Below are positions 11,612 through 20,402 of a stretch of DNA of 64,000 nt, piece after piece; within the stretch, counting starts at the first letter, position 1; each line of letters begins with the position of its first letter. The notes below the pieces were generated by a model. It had not been told where the DNA came from and made no database searches. It saw nothing but the letters and a program-made list of their open reading frames with translations. A program made the translations under genes and the position numbers. Origin of the DNA: Adiantum capillus-veneris (taxonomy: Eukaryota; Streptophyta; Polypodiopsida; Polypodiales; Pteridaceae); assembly GCA_014529385.2 (NCBI GenBank), contig CM043957.1, positions 84,819,881-84,883,880 of the forward strand, given 5' to 3'.

Positions 11612-11840
11612 TGTTACCATATACATGTGGTAGTGATGTGTGTGAACACACTAGGACCGCCGGGGAATTTTTTCCCCTCTTTAAGAGGTTTTTTTCCCCT
11701 GTGCATTGTTTATATGTCCATCACTCTAGGGCTATCTATCTTTCGATTGCACACTAAGTAATATACTCTCTATTGTGTGCCTTGAGATTCCTTCATCTTT
11801 TCCAAGCTGTGTGCGTTTCTCTGCAACCCTAATTTTAACA
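11612..11840 (+). repeat. Copia C 5' LTR
   Basis: Runs from TGTTACCATATACATG to CCTAATTTTAACA and matches 62586-62812 over its full length. A TTTATATG box (about 11709) with the downstream start of the repeat may be the promoter; the 3' copy has GTATATACACCC at the same place. Confidence 0.9.
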
Positions 11841-11842
11841 AT

Positions 11843-11854
11843 TGGTATCCGAGC
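11843..11854 (+). other. Copia C primer-binding site
   Basis: TGGTATCCGAGC begins two bases after the LTR end. It differs by one base from TGGTATCAGAGC, the usual plant copia site complementary to the 3' end of initiator tRNA-Met. Confidence 0.85.
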
Positions 11855-12187
11855 AGGCAGCATCCTCCCGATCTTAGTCGCCAGCTGCTCCAACACACAC
11901 GCCTACTCACTTTCTCCGATTTTAGTGAGGTTTGGTGAACGTTTGCAGGTTGAAAAATAATTCGGGTAAGCTCTTAGAGATTAGGCTACTCACTCGGGCT
12001 CATTTTGGCCTCCATTTCCACTATAGGCAGGTTTGCATAGGTCATTTTGTGCAGAATTTTTTTCAGTGCCATTTTTTGCATAACAGGTGCCTTACAATCT
12101 TCTACGGTTTGTTCTATATAGCACATGTTGTTCCCGCTTTGTTTCTCCTCTTTTCGAGCAGTTTTCACATCAGATGCAACATTTACC
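11855..12187 (+). other. Copia C leader
   Basis: Untranslated region between the PBS and the gag ATG. No other feature was recognised. Confidence 0.6.
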
Positions 12188-12448
12188 ATGGTTGACAACA
12201 ACATAGATGTGTTCAAGATGTTTGTTGTTGATGACATGTTGGACGGGGACAATTACCCTATGTGGGCTTACATGATGCAACATGTTCTTGTGTCAAAGGG
12301 CGTTTGGAATATTGTGCAGGGCATTGATGTACGTCCTGGTTCTGAGGATGTAGGCGATGTTGAGGATGTTGTAGGTCTTGCTACAAGGATAGCTGCTATT
12401 AGAGTTGTTTAGCCTACGGCAGAACAAGCTCGTTGGGATGTAAAGAAT
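12188..12448 (+). pseudogene. Copia C gag, N-terminal part
   Basis: The frame begins ATGGTTGACAACAAC and encodes MVDNNIDVFKMFVVDDMLDG followed by NYPMWAYMMQHVLVSKGVW. This is the typical copia Gag opening, in which a substrate-like 'L-x-G-x-N-Y-x-x-W' segment precedes the capsid helices. A stop occurs at about 12410, and A1 interrupts shortly after, at 12448. The capsid continues at 20403. The product would be the structural protein of virus-like particles; this copy is broken. Confidence 0.85.
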
Positions 12449-12614
12449 TGTGCGCTCCTTGCCGCACTGTCGAAGCAAGGGACTTGCCAATACACCGTAT
12501 GCGAGCCACAAACGGCTCCAAGCACACAACAAGCCTAAACTAGCAAGCTCAAGAAAACAAAGGGTGTGTCACTCACCGCTCTACGCTCGCCTTCGTGGTG
12601 GATTCCTCGCCGCG
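12449..12614 (-). repeat. A1 3' LTR, truncated
   Basis: It matches 19809-19974 base for base by eye, starting TGTGCGCTCCTTGCC. At 12614 it jumps from the LTR sequence ...cgccgcga into the internal 3' non-coding sequence cccccaaagtc. The junction shares GA with both parents, consistent with a microhomology-mediated deletion of roughly 0.9 kb, using A2 as the guide to the full structure. Confidence 0.85.
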
Positions 12615-13663
12615 ACCCCCAAAGTCGTTTCACACTGATTCAATTATGATGTGTGTGCTTATTTTGTATGCCTTGGGTTTTTTGCTTTTCAAGGAAAAGC
12701 GCCCACACTGGGAACCTCTAGGGCTCAAGTACCATAGGCAATACATGTGAGTGAAGTACCAAATCAAGCTGAGATTTCTCTTCCAGCTTAAAATTTTACA
12801 TTGTGGCACTTTGATTTTTTGTTTGTTCATTTTCATCATTTAAATTTTGTAACTTTGGGGGGTCATATAACACTGATACACTCCCCAGGCTCATCACATT
12901 AGTAAACTCCCTTTATAATACTTAAGCTAAAGGTCACTAGGGTTAAGCCCACTAGAAAGCCCTAGTACATTTCATACAATGCTGCCTAAATCGGATTAAG
13001 AACCTAAGTAACCATTGTTTATTAGGAAGGCATTCCCCATGGTATTAAGAGAAGATTTCTAATACCTAGCTTGGTCAAACTAGCTTAGTCGGACTGCTTG
13101 AATTTTACACCTAAACAAGTGATTATGACAAAACATTACATTGAATTAAATGTTTGATACTAAGCCAATGCGCTGAATATTATGCTACCAATCACAATCA
13201 AAGCAGACAATCATAGATGCAAAAAAGATAAGGGCAATGCTAATGGATAAGAAACACCTGTTTGTGTTGATGGTCGCGCTTGATTTGAAGGTTCCATGAA
13301 GATCCAAATCCTATCAATAGCAATACGCTCCTGTACACACTATGAAACAAAAACAATACCTCTAGGAGGCACATCAGTGGGAAAAGAGAACTTTGCTAAT
13401 CACTCAACTCTAAAACAGTCAGGACATAGGTTTCTGTTTCAGTGTACCAGATGTGACATGTGTAGGTCTGAGTCAATGTTTTGACTTTAATGTGCATACT
13501 CGTTTGCTAATTGCTCTTGCTCTTTTTCTTTTTGTTTTTTGTGAGTATAAAGCTTTATATGTACATTCCCTAAGATCGGAGATTGAGAGGTCAGGGAAAA
13601 AGGTTGAGAGGGAAACAAGTGAATAATGACTGTCAGCAAACACTCCCCCCTTCCTTGGGTAGA
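12615..13663 (-). other. A1 3' non-coding region
   Basis: From 12615 to about 13010 it matches A2 (25285-25680) and A0 (7554-7815). About 13010-13595 is absent from A2, where the flanks are joined directly. At 13643-13658 a cytosine-rich stretch gives, on the minus strand, the purine tract AAGGAAGGGGGGAGTG right after the polyprotein stop. No gene is recognised. Confidence 0.7.
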
Positions 13664-16600
13664 TCATACCGTTTGAAATGAGCTTGCCACCCTTTGAAAC
13701 CAATTGTTCCAGTTGGTAATAGGTGAGGATTTTTGCCAGTAGTTTGTTATTACCCTAGGTGCCTTGTCAAGCTGCAAGGGTGGTAAGGTACTCTCCCAGG
13801 ATTGAACTTGAAGTGGTTCATTAGGTGATTCTTGAACACTGGGAGGTGTGGATTCTTTTGTAGCTTCATGGAGGTCCACTACTATAGATGGAGGCTGTGT
13901 AGAAGCTTTTACCTCTATGGATGTATTACATGATGAGCTAGAATCTTCATGGGACTCCCCCCTTCCTGATCTAGGTGGAACAAATCGTTCTTTCTTTGGT
14001 ACCCAAACTAGCTCTAGAACGGGTGTGTAGCATTCTGTGATTTTTTTCTTTCCACGATCATTGATTCGTTTTGGAGCTACGGGATTGGGCTCACTTGCGT
14101 CAGGTGTTAGGTAAGAGCACAATCTACGTTTTGGCACCCAGATTTGATCATTTCCTTCATAGTATCCTTGGGATTCCAATAGTCGTTTAGGGATCCATCG
14201 CAACATTTTCTTACTTTTCTTGGAGCGAGTGGTACGTTTCTTACAAGGCTTCTGTTTTTTAGCACTAGCTATGGTCACTAAAGAAGCTTTAGGGACCCAC
14301 CTGTATGTTTTCTTCGTTACATTAGGATGAGTCTTGTCGGAAGCGATATGCATTGCTTGTAGCATATTTAAGGGTACAGGAATTTCATCCCCCTCAGGTG
14401 TTACCCAGGTCGTCCCCCTATTTCCCCAAGTGTCTATGGTTGATGCTAGGTGGACCCAATCCACATTGTCTGATTCAGTCATCCCAGGTAGGATATCCAT
14501 ATAAGGAGAATCTTGGCCAATGTCTGTATCCTTATTACAAGTGTAACAATATTGTAGTGGGGCCGAGTGAACTGTGGTGTCAGAGCGATGATCAATAATG
14601 GTTTTACTCCCTAAGGGGTGTACCTTACCAGTCACCAAATCCACTCTAAGGACAGAGTCTTGGAATTGCAAATAGACATGATTTTTAGACCAATCGTGAA
14701 CCATTTGTGCTTCCCTCATGAATGGTCGTCCTAAAATCATTTCATATGACATAAGGTGTTTAGAGAAATCCATTACAATGAACGTATGTCGTACCTTGTG
14801 TCCTAGAACTTTGATCTTAAGATCCTTGAGCATCCCCATAGGTTTGGCTATGGTACCATTTGCCATCTTTACCACAATGTTAGTAACACTGAGGCGGGGT
14901 TTTCCCATGGATTCCCAACAATCTTTTGTAACGATGCTAACTCCCGCACCACCATCAAGAATTCCCTTTATAGTTAATCCCTTGGTAGTGATGGGTAGGG
15001 TCGCATTAGACTCGTCGCCTTCAAAATACTGCCCTAATTCGTTAATGGGTACCTCGATCACAGACTCGTGTCCATCTAAGTCAAGTGATTGCACATGATT
15101 TTCCTCATCAATCATAATCGAGTCAGGCCTATTTGGTTGCGCAAACTGCAGTAATCCTGTTCGTAGCTCTCCGTTAAGGAATGCTCGAAGTGCAAGGAAT
15201 AACTCAGGATCTCCATACAGCTTTGCTATGATCGTGGTTCGGACCTCAGAAGACATGAAGTCCACTAGTTTGGCAACATTCATTGGCGTTTTGCAGGGTG
15301 TAGGTCCTCGACTAGGAACTGGTGAGGATGGAATCTCATATTCCTCAATGGGATCAGGTATTCCTTCGTTAAACATCCTTTCCAACAAGAAGGGTGTATG
15401 CTCACTTTCTGATGTCCTGTCCTCACTCCCTTCTTGGATGATACTAGATATGGCTAACGGTCTATGGTTCATGTGGGGTGGATGAACTTGCGTGGGAAAC
15501 ACTGTGTCATGAATTTTGACCTGCATGGGTTCTGGTTCTAGTTTCCTTTGAGTCTCCTCCACTAAACCTCTTAGATGTTTCACCTGCTTAATCTCGTCTA
15601 CAGGGTTTGGGTACGTCCCAATCTTCTTTTTACGATTTTTCCCTTTTTGCCCCTGCGGTTTATCTTGGGGGTCTTGGATTGGATTTGGAAACACTTGTGG
15701 TGTTTTCAGAGGCTCTTTATGGTTTTCTCTCATTCGGTTTTCATTTGGTTCCATGTTACGGTTTTCCTTGTCGGTCTTTCCCTTTGTGGTATTGGTTCTA
15801 CTCTCCATTGTCTCGACTGAATCTGAATCATCTTCGAGGTCATTCATATACACGGGGTCATCTCCTGTTCCTATGTTTGTTTTGGAACTTGGCTTTGAAT
15901 TTTCCGTATTCTGTGACTTCTTCCTTCGTGTCTTCTTTTTCTTTGCTTGGATAACTGACGCGGTATCTCTCTCTTCGAGGATATGTCCTGGCCCTTGAAG
16001 CATGGACCGTGTAATCGCATAAGCGGGTGCGACGGGTGGTATTGGCGACGTCACACTAGCAATTTCGACCAAATTCAGGGGTGTGATTTTAGGCGCATTT
16101 GGGTTATAGGGGCATTGGGCAATCAAGTGATCTATGCCACAACGATTACATGTGAGTATTGGCATTGCAGACGTGCTCCCTTGATTCACTTGCATCTGTG
16201 CAGCATTCTTTTGCAGCCTAATAGGGCACTCTGCTACTCGATGTGGTCCACCACACTCGTAGCATTGAAGAGGTGGCCTCCTAGCCTGGGTGTTGATATT
16301 TTGACCTCTGGATGCGAGAGCAGCAGCTTGATAAACCGGCTTGACTTGTCCCCAACAATCTTCCATGTAGTATATAGGACATTCTTCCAATGTATCAAGA
16401 CCGTAGGCAATACTAGTGTCTATTTCCTCCTCACAGCTATCTGGATAAGCATTAGATGGCTCGCAACCCACTTGGTTCATAGGGGCGACTCTTGGATGCG
16501 GGGGCTGCGGTCCTAGCACAGGAGGTGGTAGCGGTGTAGCTTGTACAACATTTTGAGATCTAGGGACCATGTGTTGCGGTAGTTGCTCAACAGGTGGAGT

Positions 16601-16816
16601 AGGCATCAATACAGGAGCTCGAGGTGCATCCGTCCAGGCTACAGGTGGTCTATTTGCCATCATACGTTTGATCATTAAACAATCCTTAGCTTGGTGACCA
16701 TACCTACCACATGCGTTGCAAGTTCCATTAAATTTTACTCTAAACGTAGGGCACTCACTAGTGCTATGTGGACCTAAGCAAATGGAACACCATTGTTGCT
16801 CCCTTCTTGGATACAT
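13664..16816 (-). CDS. A1 zinc-knuckle and protease part of the family A polyprotein
   Basis: This 1,050-codon frame continues the Gag frame after a single TGA. Four CCHC-type zinc knuckles are visible: CSICLGPHSTSEC (residue 10), CNACGRYGHQAKDC (33), and, near residues 185-225, CYECGGPHRVAEC and CNRCGIDHLIAQC. Three use the short C-x2-C-x3-H-x4-C spacing. A retropepsin-like aspartic protease follows, with active-site motif ILDGGAGVSIV near residue 620 and MILGRPFMREAQMVHDW downstream. A basic region at about 835-940 repeats a W-[VI]-P-K motif four times (RWVPKASL, RWIPKRLL, IWVPKRRL, VWVPKKER). The frame ends without any RT. The start at an internal Met is formal only; translation would need read-through or a separate mRNA. 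Confidence 0.85.
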   Translation of the reverse strand: MYPRREQQWCSICLGPHSTSECPTFRVKFNGTCNACGRYGHQAKDCLMIKRMMANRPPVAWTDAPRAPVLMPTPPVEQLPQHMVPRSQNVVQATPLPPPVLGPQPPHPRVAPMNQVGCEPSNAYPDSCEEEIDTSIAYGLDTLEECPIYYMEDCWGQVKPVYQAAALASRGQNINTQARRPPLQCYECGGPHRVAECPIRLQKNAAQMQVNQGSTSAMPILTCNRCGIDHLIAQCPYNPNAPKITPLNLVEIASVTSPIPPVAPAYAITRSMLQGPGHILEERDTASVIQAKKKKTRRKKSQNTENSKPSSKTNIGTGDDPVYMNDLEDDSDSVETMESRTNTTKGKTDKENRNMEPNENRMRENHKEPLKTPQVFPNPIQDPQDKPQGQKGKNRKKKIGTYPNPVDEIKQVKHLRGLVEETQRKLEPEPMQVKIHDTVFPTQVHPPHMNHRPLAISSIIQEGSEDRTSESEHTPFLLERMFNEGIPDPIEEYEIPSSPVPSRGPTPCKTPMNVAKLVDFMSSEVRTTIIAKLYGDPELFLALRAFLNGELRTGLLQFAQPNRPDSIMIDEENHVQSLDLDGHESVIEVPINELGQYFEGDESNATLPITTKGLTIKGILDGGAGVSIVTKDCWESMGKPRLSVTNIVVKMANGTIAKPMGMLKDLKIKVLGHKVRHTFIVMDFSKHLMSYEMILGRPFMREAQMVHDWSKNHVYLQFQDSVLRVDLVTGKVHPLGSKTIIDHRSDTTVHSAPLQYCYTCNKDTDIGQDSPYMDILPGMTESDNVDWVHLASTIDTWGNRGTTWVTPEGDEIPVPLNMLQAMHIASDKTHPNVTKKTYRWVPKASLVTIASAKKQKPCKKRTTRSKKSKKMLRWIPKRLLESQGYYEGNDQIWVPKRRLCSYLTPDASEPNPVAPKRINDRGKKKITECYTPVLELVWVPKKERFVPPRSGRGESHEDSSSSCNTSIEVKASTQPPSIVVDLHEATKESTPPSVQESPNEPLQVQSWESTLPPLQLDKAPRVITNYWQKSSPITNWNNWFQRVASSFQTV

Positions 16817-16834
16817 GTGACTATTTTGAGGGGG

Positions 16835-18844
16835 TCAATTATCCTTAAGAGACTCTTGGATTGCCTTGGTGAGGTCTGTCAAGAATGTCTCAAATACCTT
16901 TGGCTCATTGGCAATGGGCTTTGCAGTCATGGGTTCATACTCAATTGCTTGTGAGCTAGTGGATCCCGTGTCAGTAGACACCCTCATGCCTGCTATCATC
17001 AAGTTGTCCTCTAGTTGGATTGCATTGGCAGTGACATCTTCCCAGGTTGTGATACCTCTAATCACTAGTCCATTATAGATTCCTTCATTCCTCAACCCTC
17101 GAATGAATCGATCAAGCAGTTGGTTATTGTTGAAGCGCTCATTTACAGGGCAACGAGAGTTTAAGTGCTTTAGACGACTAATGAAGTCCCTTACTGACTC
17201 TCCTTCCTTACGTTCGGCCTTCTGTAGCTGAGATGCTACACCCCAAAGCACACCTTCTCGTATGTACTCCTTTAGAAACAACCTTCGAAGGGTAGGGTAG
17301 ATTGTTTTCTCGTCCACCCTTAGGGTCCTATACCAATCTCCAGCCTTCCCACTTAATGTCAGGCTTAAGGCATTGCACTTATGTAGTTCGTTGCGTTCCC
17401 CTAAGGAATCACATACTTGTTCAAACACTTCAATGTGTTTCCTAGCATCTTCGTCCCCATTGAATTTTTGCGTGAGTTTGGCAATTTGTACTGCCTTACT
17501 TCTAGGCTCTCTATCAGATGCGTGACGCATATTTTCCGCGATAGATCGACCTATGGTTTGAGCAAACGCTGCCAAGTCACCTATGTGAGGAGGTAGGGCC
17601 GGTGGAGGTACTCTTGGAATCATATGTGGGAGAGGAACGGGTACCGGTCTTGGCATATGTGTAGATGATGCAGGATATGGAACATAACCGGGCATAGGTC
17701 CACTCGGATAAGGGCTAGGGAGCGGCACTCGAGGAGCATAAGCAAGTGGTACTATTGGAGGTGTGGGGGCCATGTGTGCATAAGGGGCTAGAGGCACATA
17801 TGGTTGAGGCCCCATATTAGGTACTACGACACTAGGTAGTGGCACTGCGCTAACCGTAGATGTCATCGGTACATTCTCTGTCAGGCTTATCCCTGGAGTG
17901 AGCACTGTGTTTTCCTTGATAGAGGGTTGAGCCAAGTTAGGGAAGCTAAAGTTTTCGCTCGGAGGCTCAGATTGCATAGAGACCCCAGGTGAAATGACAT
18001 AAGATGGGTCCATGGGGCTCATTAGAGGAGTCTCCATTTGTGATAGAGTAGGCTGTTGAGCCTTACTCGTATCCAGAAATATCATGGGGCCAGTTGAGAG
18101 TATATTTACCCCTCGGTTTTGCCTTTCTGATTGAATAATGCCATGGATAACATTACAGATCATTTTCTGTTGATCTTCGATGCTCGTGGCACTAGAGGTG
18201 GATTGTACAATCTCTATCCATCCTACATGGTAGGCGTGGCCAGAGTGTAGATCCGTCAACACCTCAGTGTGGAGGTCGTATGTCCAATGATCATTAATGA
18301 ACAATCCTTCTAGAGTCGACGTGTTAACAGTTTCTTGTGAGGTAGAAGCAATATTGCTCCCCGTGGTTTTATTTGTCACCAACGGTACTCTAGAGGGAAC
18401 TTCTGAAGGAGGCAGCTCAACAGGGCCTTCTTGGTAAGAAGTTGGTAGGATATCCACATGGACACTCTTTGGGGGTGTGGGGTCCATGTGCGATGTGAAA
18501 GGAGAGTCCACTTCCCCACCCCCTTCGTGTGCTTCATTTGCATCAGGTTCTGAGCGAGTAGCTCTACCTAATGTTTCCATGAAACGGCTAAACATACTAG
18601 TACTAGGCTGTGGAGCTTCGGGAGGTGCATGGCCTTCTCTCTCAGTGTTTTGGGTAGGGTATGCTTCCATGATTTCTGAGTCGGAGGAGGAATCACTAGC
18701 GGCTATTTTAGGGTCTTGGGTGGTGCTACCTTGTGTCCCCGCTGAGGGTCTAGAGCTTATCGTGGATGGGTAATGGGTGTCCGTATGAACAGAGGCACTA
18801 CCAATATGATCGTGTTCTAACACTCGCCCAGAGCGTAAGTGCAT
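16835..18844 (-). CDS. A1 Gag protein (family A polyprotein, N-terminal part)
   Basis: This 669-codon frame starts at the ATG giving MHLRSGRVLEHDH, an opening also seen, changed, in A0 (MHLRTGHVIEDEH) and similar to G1 (MNLRSGR). Residues 1-440 are low-complexity and Pro/Ser/Thr-rich. About 447-615 is the retrotransposon Gag helical core (KAVQIAKLTQKF, GKAGDWYRTL, LFLKEYIREG, KEGESVRDFI, NNNQLLDRFIRGLRNEGI). The frame ends at a TGA 18 bases before the formal start of the next frame. At the same codon A0 has TGT and A2 CGT, so this is a point change in an otherwise continuous reading frame. The expected role is assembly of virus-like particles. Confidence 0.85.
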   Translation of the reverse strand: MHLRSGRVLEHDHIGSASVHTDTHYPSTISSRPSAGTQGSTTQDPKIAASDSSSDSEIMEAYPTQNTEREGHAPPEAPQPSTSMFSRFMETLGRATRSEPDANEAHEGGGEVDSPFTSHMDPTPPKSVHVDILPTSYQEGPVELPPSEVPSRVPLVTNKTTGSNIASTSQETVNTSTLEGLFINDHWTYDLHTEVLTDLHSGHAYHVGWIEIVQSTSSATSIEDQQKMICNVIHGIIQSERQNRGVNILSTGPMIFLDTSKAQQPTLSQMETPLMSPMDPSYVISPGVSMQSEPPSENFSFPNLAQPSIKENTVLTPGISLTENVPMTSTVSAVPLPSVVVPNMGPQPYVPLAPYAHMAPTPPIVPLAYAPRVPLPSPYPSGPMPGYVPYPASSTHMPRPVPVPLPHMIPRVPPPALPPHIGDLAAFAQTIGRSIAENMRHASDREPRSKAVQIAKLTQKFNGDEDARKHIEVFEQVCDSLGERNELHKCNALSLTLSGKAGDWYRTLRVDEKTIYPTLRRLFLKEYIREGVLWGVASQLQKAERKEGESVRDFISRLKHLNSRCPVNERFNNNQLLDRFIRGLRNEGIYNGLVIRGITTWEDVTANAIQLEDNLMIAGMRVSTDTGSTSSQAIEYEPMTAKPIANEPKVFETFLTDLTKAIQESLKDN

Positions 18845-19230
18845 GTGCTTTTGATACCCTAAGGTGTCAAAAAGCTGCTCTAGGAGGCCTTGTGACTAGT
18901 TTTTAGCGTGTTTTTGTTTGTTTTTTTGCTAGATTTTTTAGAGCGTGTCGTGGAATGGGCCGTGTGATAGCTCGAAACGAGCGTATCGGTCAGAGGGTCG
19001 TGCCGTGCTTTACAGCCCTCCGTTTGGTCACTCTATGCCCTCGGAATCCCTAAAACTGTCAATTTCCAGTAGGGAACTAGGCCCAAACTAGAAAGTCTAA
19101 GGGTGCAAGTGGGAAGAGAAAGGAGGAGAGTGGAGGACTTGTCCCACATGCTCTCATTCTCTCTTGAGGGAGTAGGGTATATATATAAGAGTGAGTCTAG
19201 TATATATCATAAGACTGAGGACTGAGGCCT

Positions 19231-19256
19231 GGGCCTGGGCTTGGGCTTGGGCTTGG
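19231..19256 (+). other. Potential G-quadruplex motif in the A1 leader
   Basis: Four GGG runs at 19231, 19237, 19243 and 19249 are separated by 3-base loops (CCT, CTT, CTT), the classic G3-N3 pattern, with a further GG at 19255. The G-rich strand is the template for element transcription. Similar clusters sit in the leaders of A2 (61228-61250) and A0 (63678-63706). Confidence 0.7.
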
Positions 19257-19455
19257 TTTCCCAATCCCGATCTATCTTTTATACAAACCAACCCGTACGT
19301 TTTAAGAGTCACGTTTTTTATTTTCGAAAAATATCGCCACCCACTCGCTTCGCGTTTTTAATTTCCGGAATTTTTTTCCTTTAAATTTTTTTTTTTTTTC
19401 AGCAAAAAAACTTTTTTTTTCCAAAAAAAAAAATTTCTTGAAATTTTTTTTGTTG

Positions 19456-19690
19456 ATGCAGAAAAACGCAGAAATTGAAAAAAATGCAAAAAAACGCAGA
19501 AATTGCAGAAAATTGACAGAAATTGCAGAAAATACAGAAAAAACGCAGAAATTGCAGAAAATTGACAGAAATGCGAAAAATTGCAGGAAGTGAAAACGCC
19601 GAACTTGAAAACGCAGAAATTGCAGAAATTGAAAAACGCAGACAATAGCAGAAATTGAAACTTGACAGCAATTGCAGAAAACGTAAAAAA
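19456..19690. repeat. GCAGAAATT minisatellite in the A1 leader
   Basis: Irregular tandem units of GCAGAAATTG, GCAGAAAATTGACAG and AACGCAG repeat across about 235 bp. No equivalent array was seen in the A2 leader, which instead has A/C-rich repeats with CACACAC and ACTAC blocks. Confidence 0.8.
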
Positions 19691-19786
19691 CAGAAACCTT
19701 CCACACACTCCTTCCCTGCCTTTCCTATGATAGAAATTGCACCACAAGGAAGCGTAAAGTGCTAACCGAGCTTAGTGTAGGGCATA

Positions 19787-19804
19787 TCCCCGGCAGCGGC
19801 GCCA
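19787..19804 (-). other. A1 primer-binding site, tRNA-Asp type
   Basis: On the minus strand TGGCGCCGCTGCCGGGGA starts four bases after the LTR end. It differs by one base from TGGCGCCGTTGCCGGGGA, the site complementary to plant tRNA-Asp used by several plant gypsy lineages. Confidence 0.85.
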
Positions 19805-19808
19805 AAAA

Positions 19809-20051
19809 TGTGCGCTCCTTGCCGCACTGTCGAAGCAAGGGACTTGCCAATACACCGTATGCGAGCCACAAACGGCTCCAAGCACACAACAAGCCTAAAC
19901 TAGCAAGCTCAAGAAAACAAAGGGTGTGTCACTCACCGCTCTACGCTCGCCTTCGTGGTGGATTCCTCGCCGCGATGAAGAAGAAGCTGCAGTCGTGCCG
20001 CGCTCAACCGCTTCGCCGCCGTCGTGCCTTCGTAATGCTCGATCGCACACA

Positions 20052-20116
<65 letters not shown>

Positions 20117-20402
20117 GGAGGTGAAGAAGAAGAAGAAGATGGAGATGGAGCAAGAGCACTCTTCAATTGCACAAATGAGAGAATGAGTAAAAATTAGGTT
20201 TAGTTGGCTTTTATAGGAGCTCACCCCATTCACACTTGGGCGCCCATGCTTAACCAACTAATCCTTGAATGTCCAAGTTAAAGTGCGCCTCTCATCGACG
20301 ATCACTCTACCTTTCCCTATTGGTCCGACAAGCCCGGTACCTGACTCTAAATAATACAACGTTTATAGATCATAGGGTGTCCGTGTGCCGTGAGGGTTAA
20401 CA
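19809..20402 (-). repeat. A1 5' LTR
   Basis: A 594-bp LTR with TGTGCGCTCC at one end and GGTTAACA at the other, so its termini are TGT/ACA. It contains the family A CT/CA microsatellite (about 20060-20115) and a minus-strand TATA box at 20208-20216. The TSD AGAAT follows at 20403. Confidence 0.92.
20208..20216 (-). promoter_or_regulatory. Putative TATA box of the family A LTR
   Basis: On the minus strand CTATAAAAG precedes the CCATTCACAC/CACTTGGGCGCCC-flanked segment by tens of bases in transcription terms. Equivalent boxes are in A0 (about 6873-6880) and A2 (about 62106-62114), so the motif is conserved among the copies. Promoter activity is inferred. Confidence 0.5.

Larger units (their letters stand above)
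18845..19808 (-). other. A1 5' leader
   Basis: Untranslated leader between the PBS and the Gag start. It holds a GGGCTT-type G-run cluster at 19231-19256 (plus strand), an A-rich minisatellite at 19456-19690 and the PBS at 19787-19804. A TATATATAAG box at about 19178-19189 reads in the plus direction, opposite to the element. The minus-strand frames at 19302-19747 are artefacts of the minisatellite. Confidence 0.75.
12449..20402 (-). mobile_element. A1: family A gag-only LTR retrotransposon, best preserved copy
   Basis: It is bounded by the perfect TSD AGAAT (12444-12448 and 20403-20407) in copia C gag. The 5' LTR (19809-20402), tRNA-Asp-type PBS, leader, two abutting frames that together form one long Gag-protease polyprotein, and 3' non-coding DNA are present. 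The 3' LTR keeps only its first 166 bp, which look identical to the same part of the 5' LTR, pointing to a recent insertion. There is no reverse transcriptase, RNase H or integrase, and no room for one. Its dependence on another element for copying is inferred. Confidence 0.92.

Noticed and set aside
15575-16516. Plus-strand frames opposite the A1 polyprotein
   Set aside because: Antisense shadows of the long minus-strand coding frame.
19302-19747. Minus-strand frames rich in Phe, Cys, Asn and Ser
   Set aside because: They are read-outs of the GCAGAAATT minisatellite in the A1 leader, open in all three frames.
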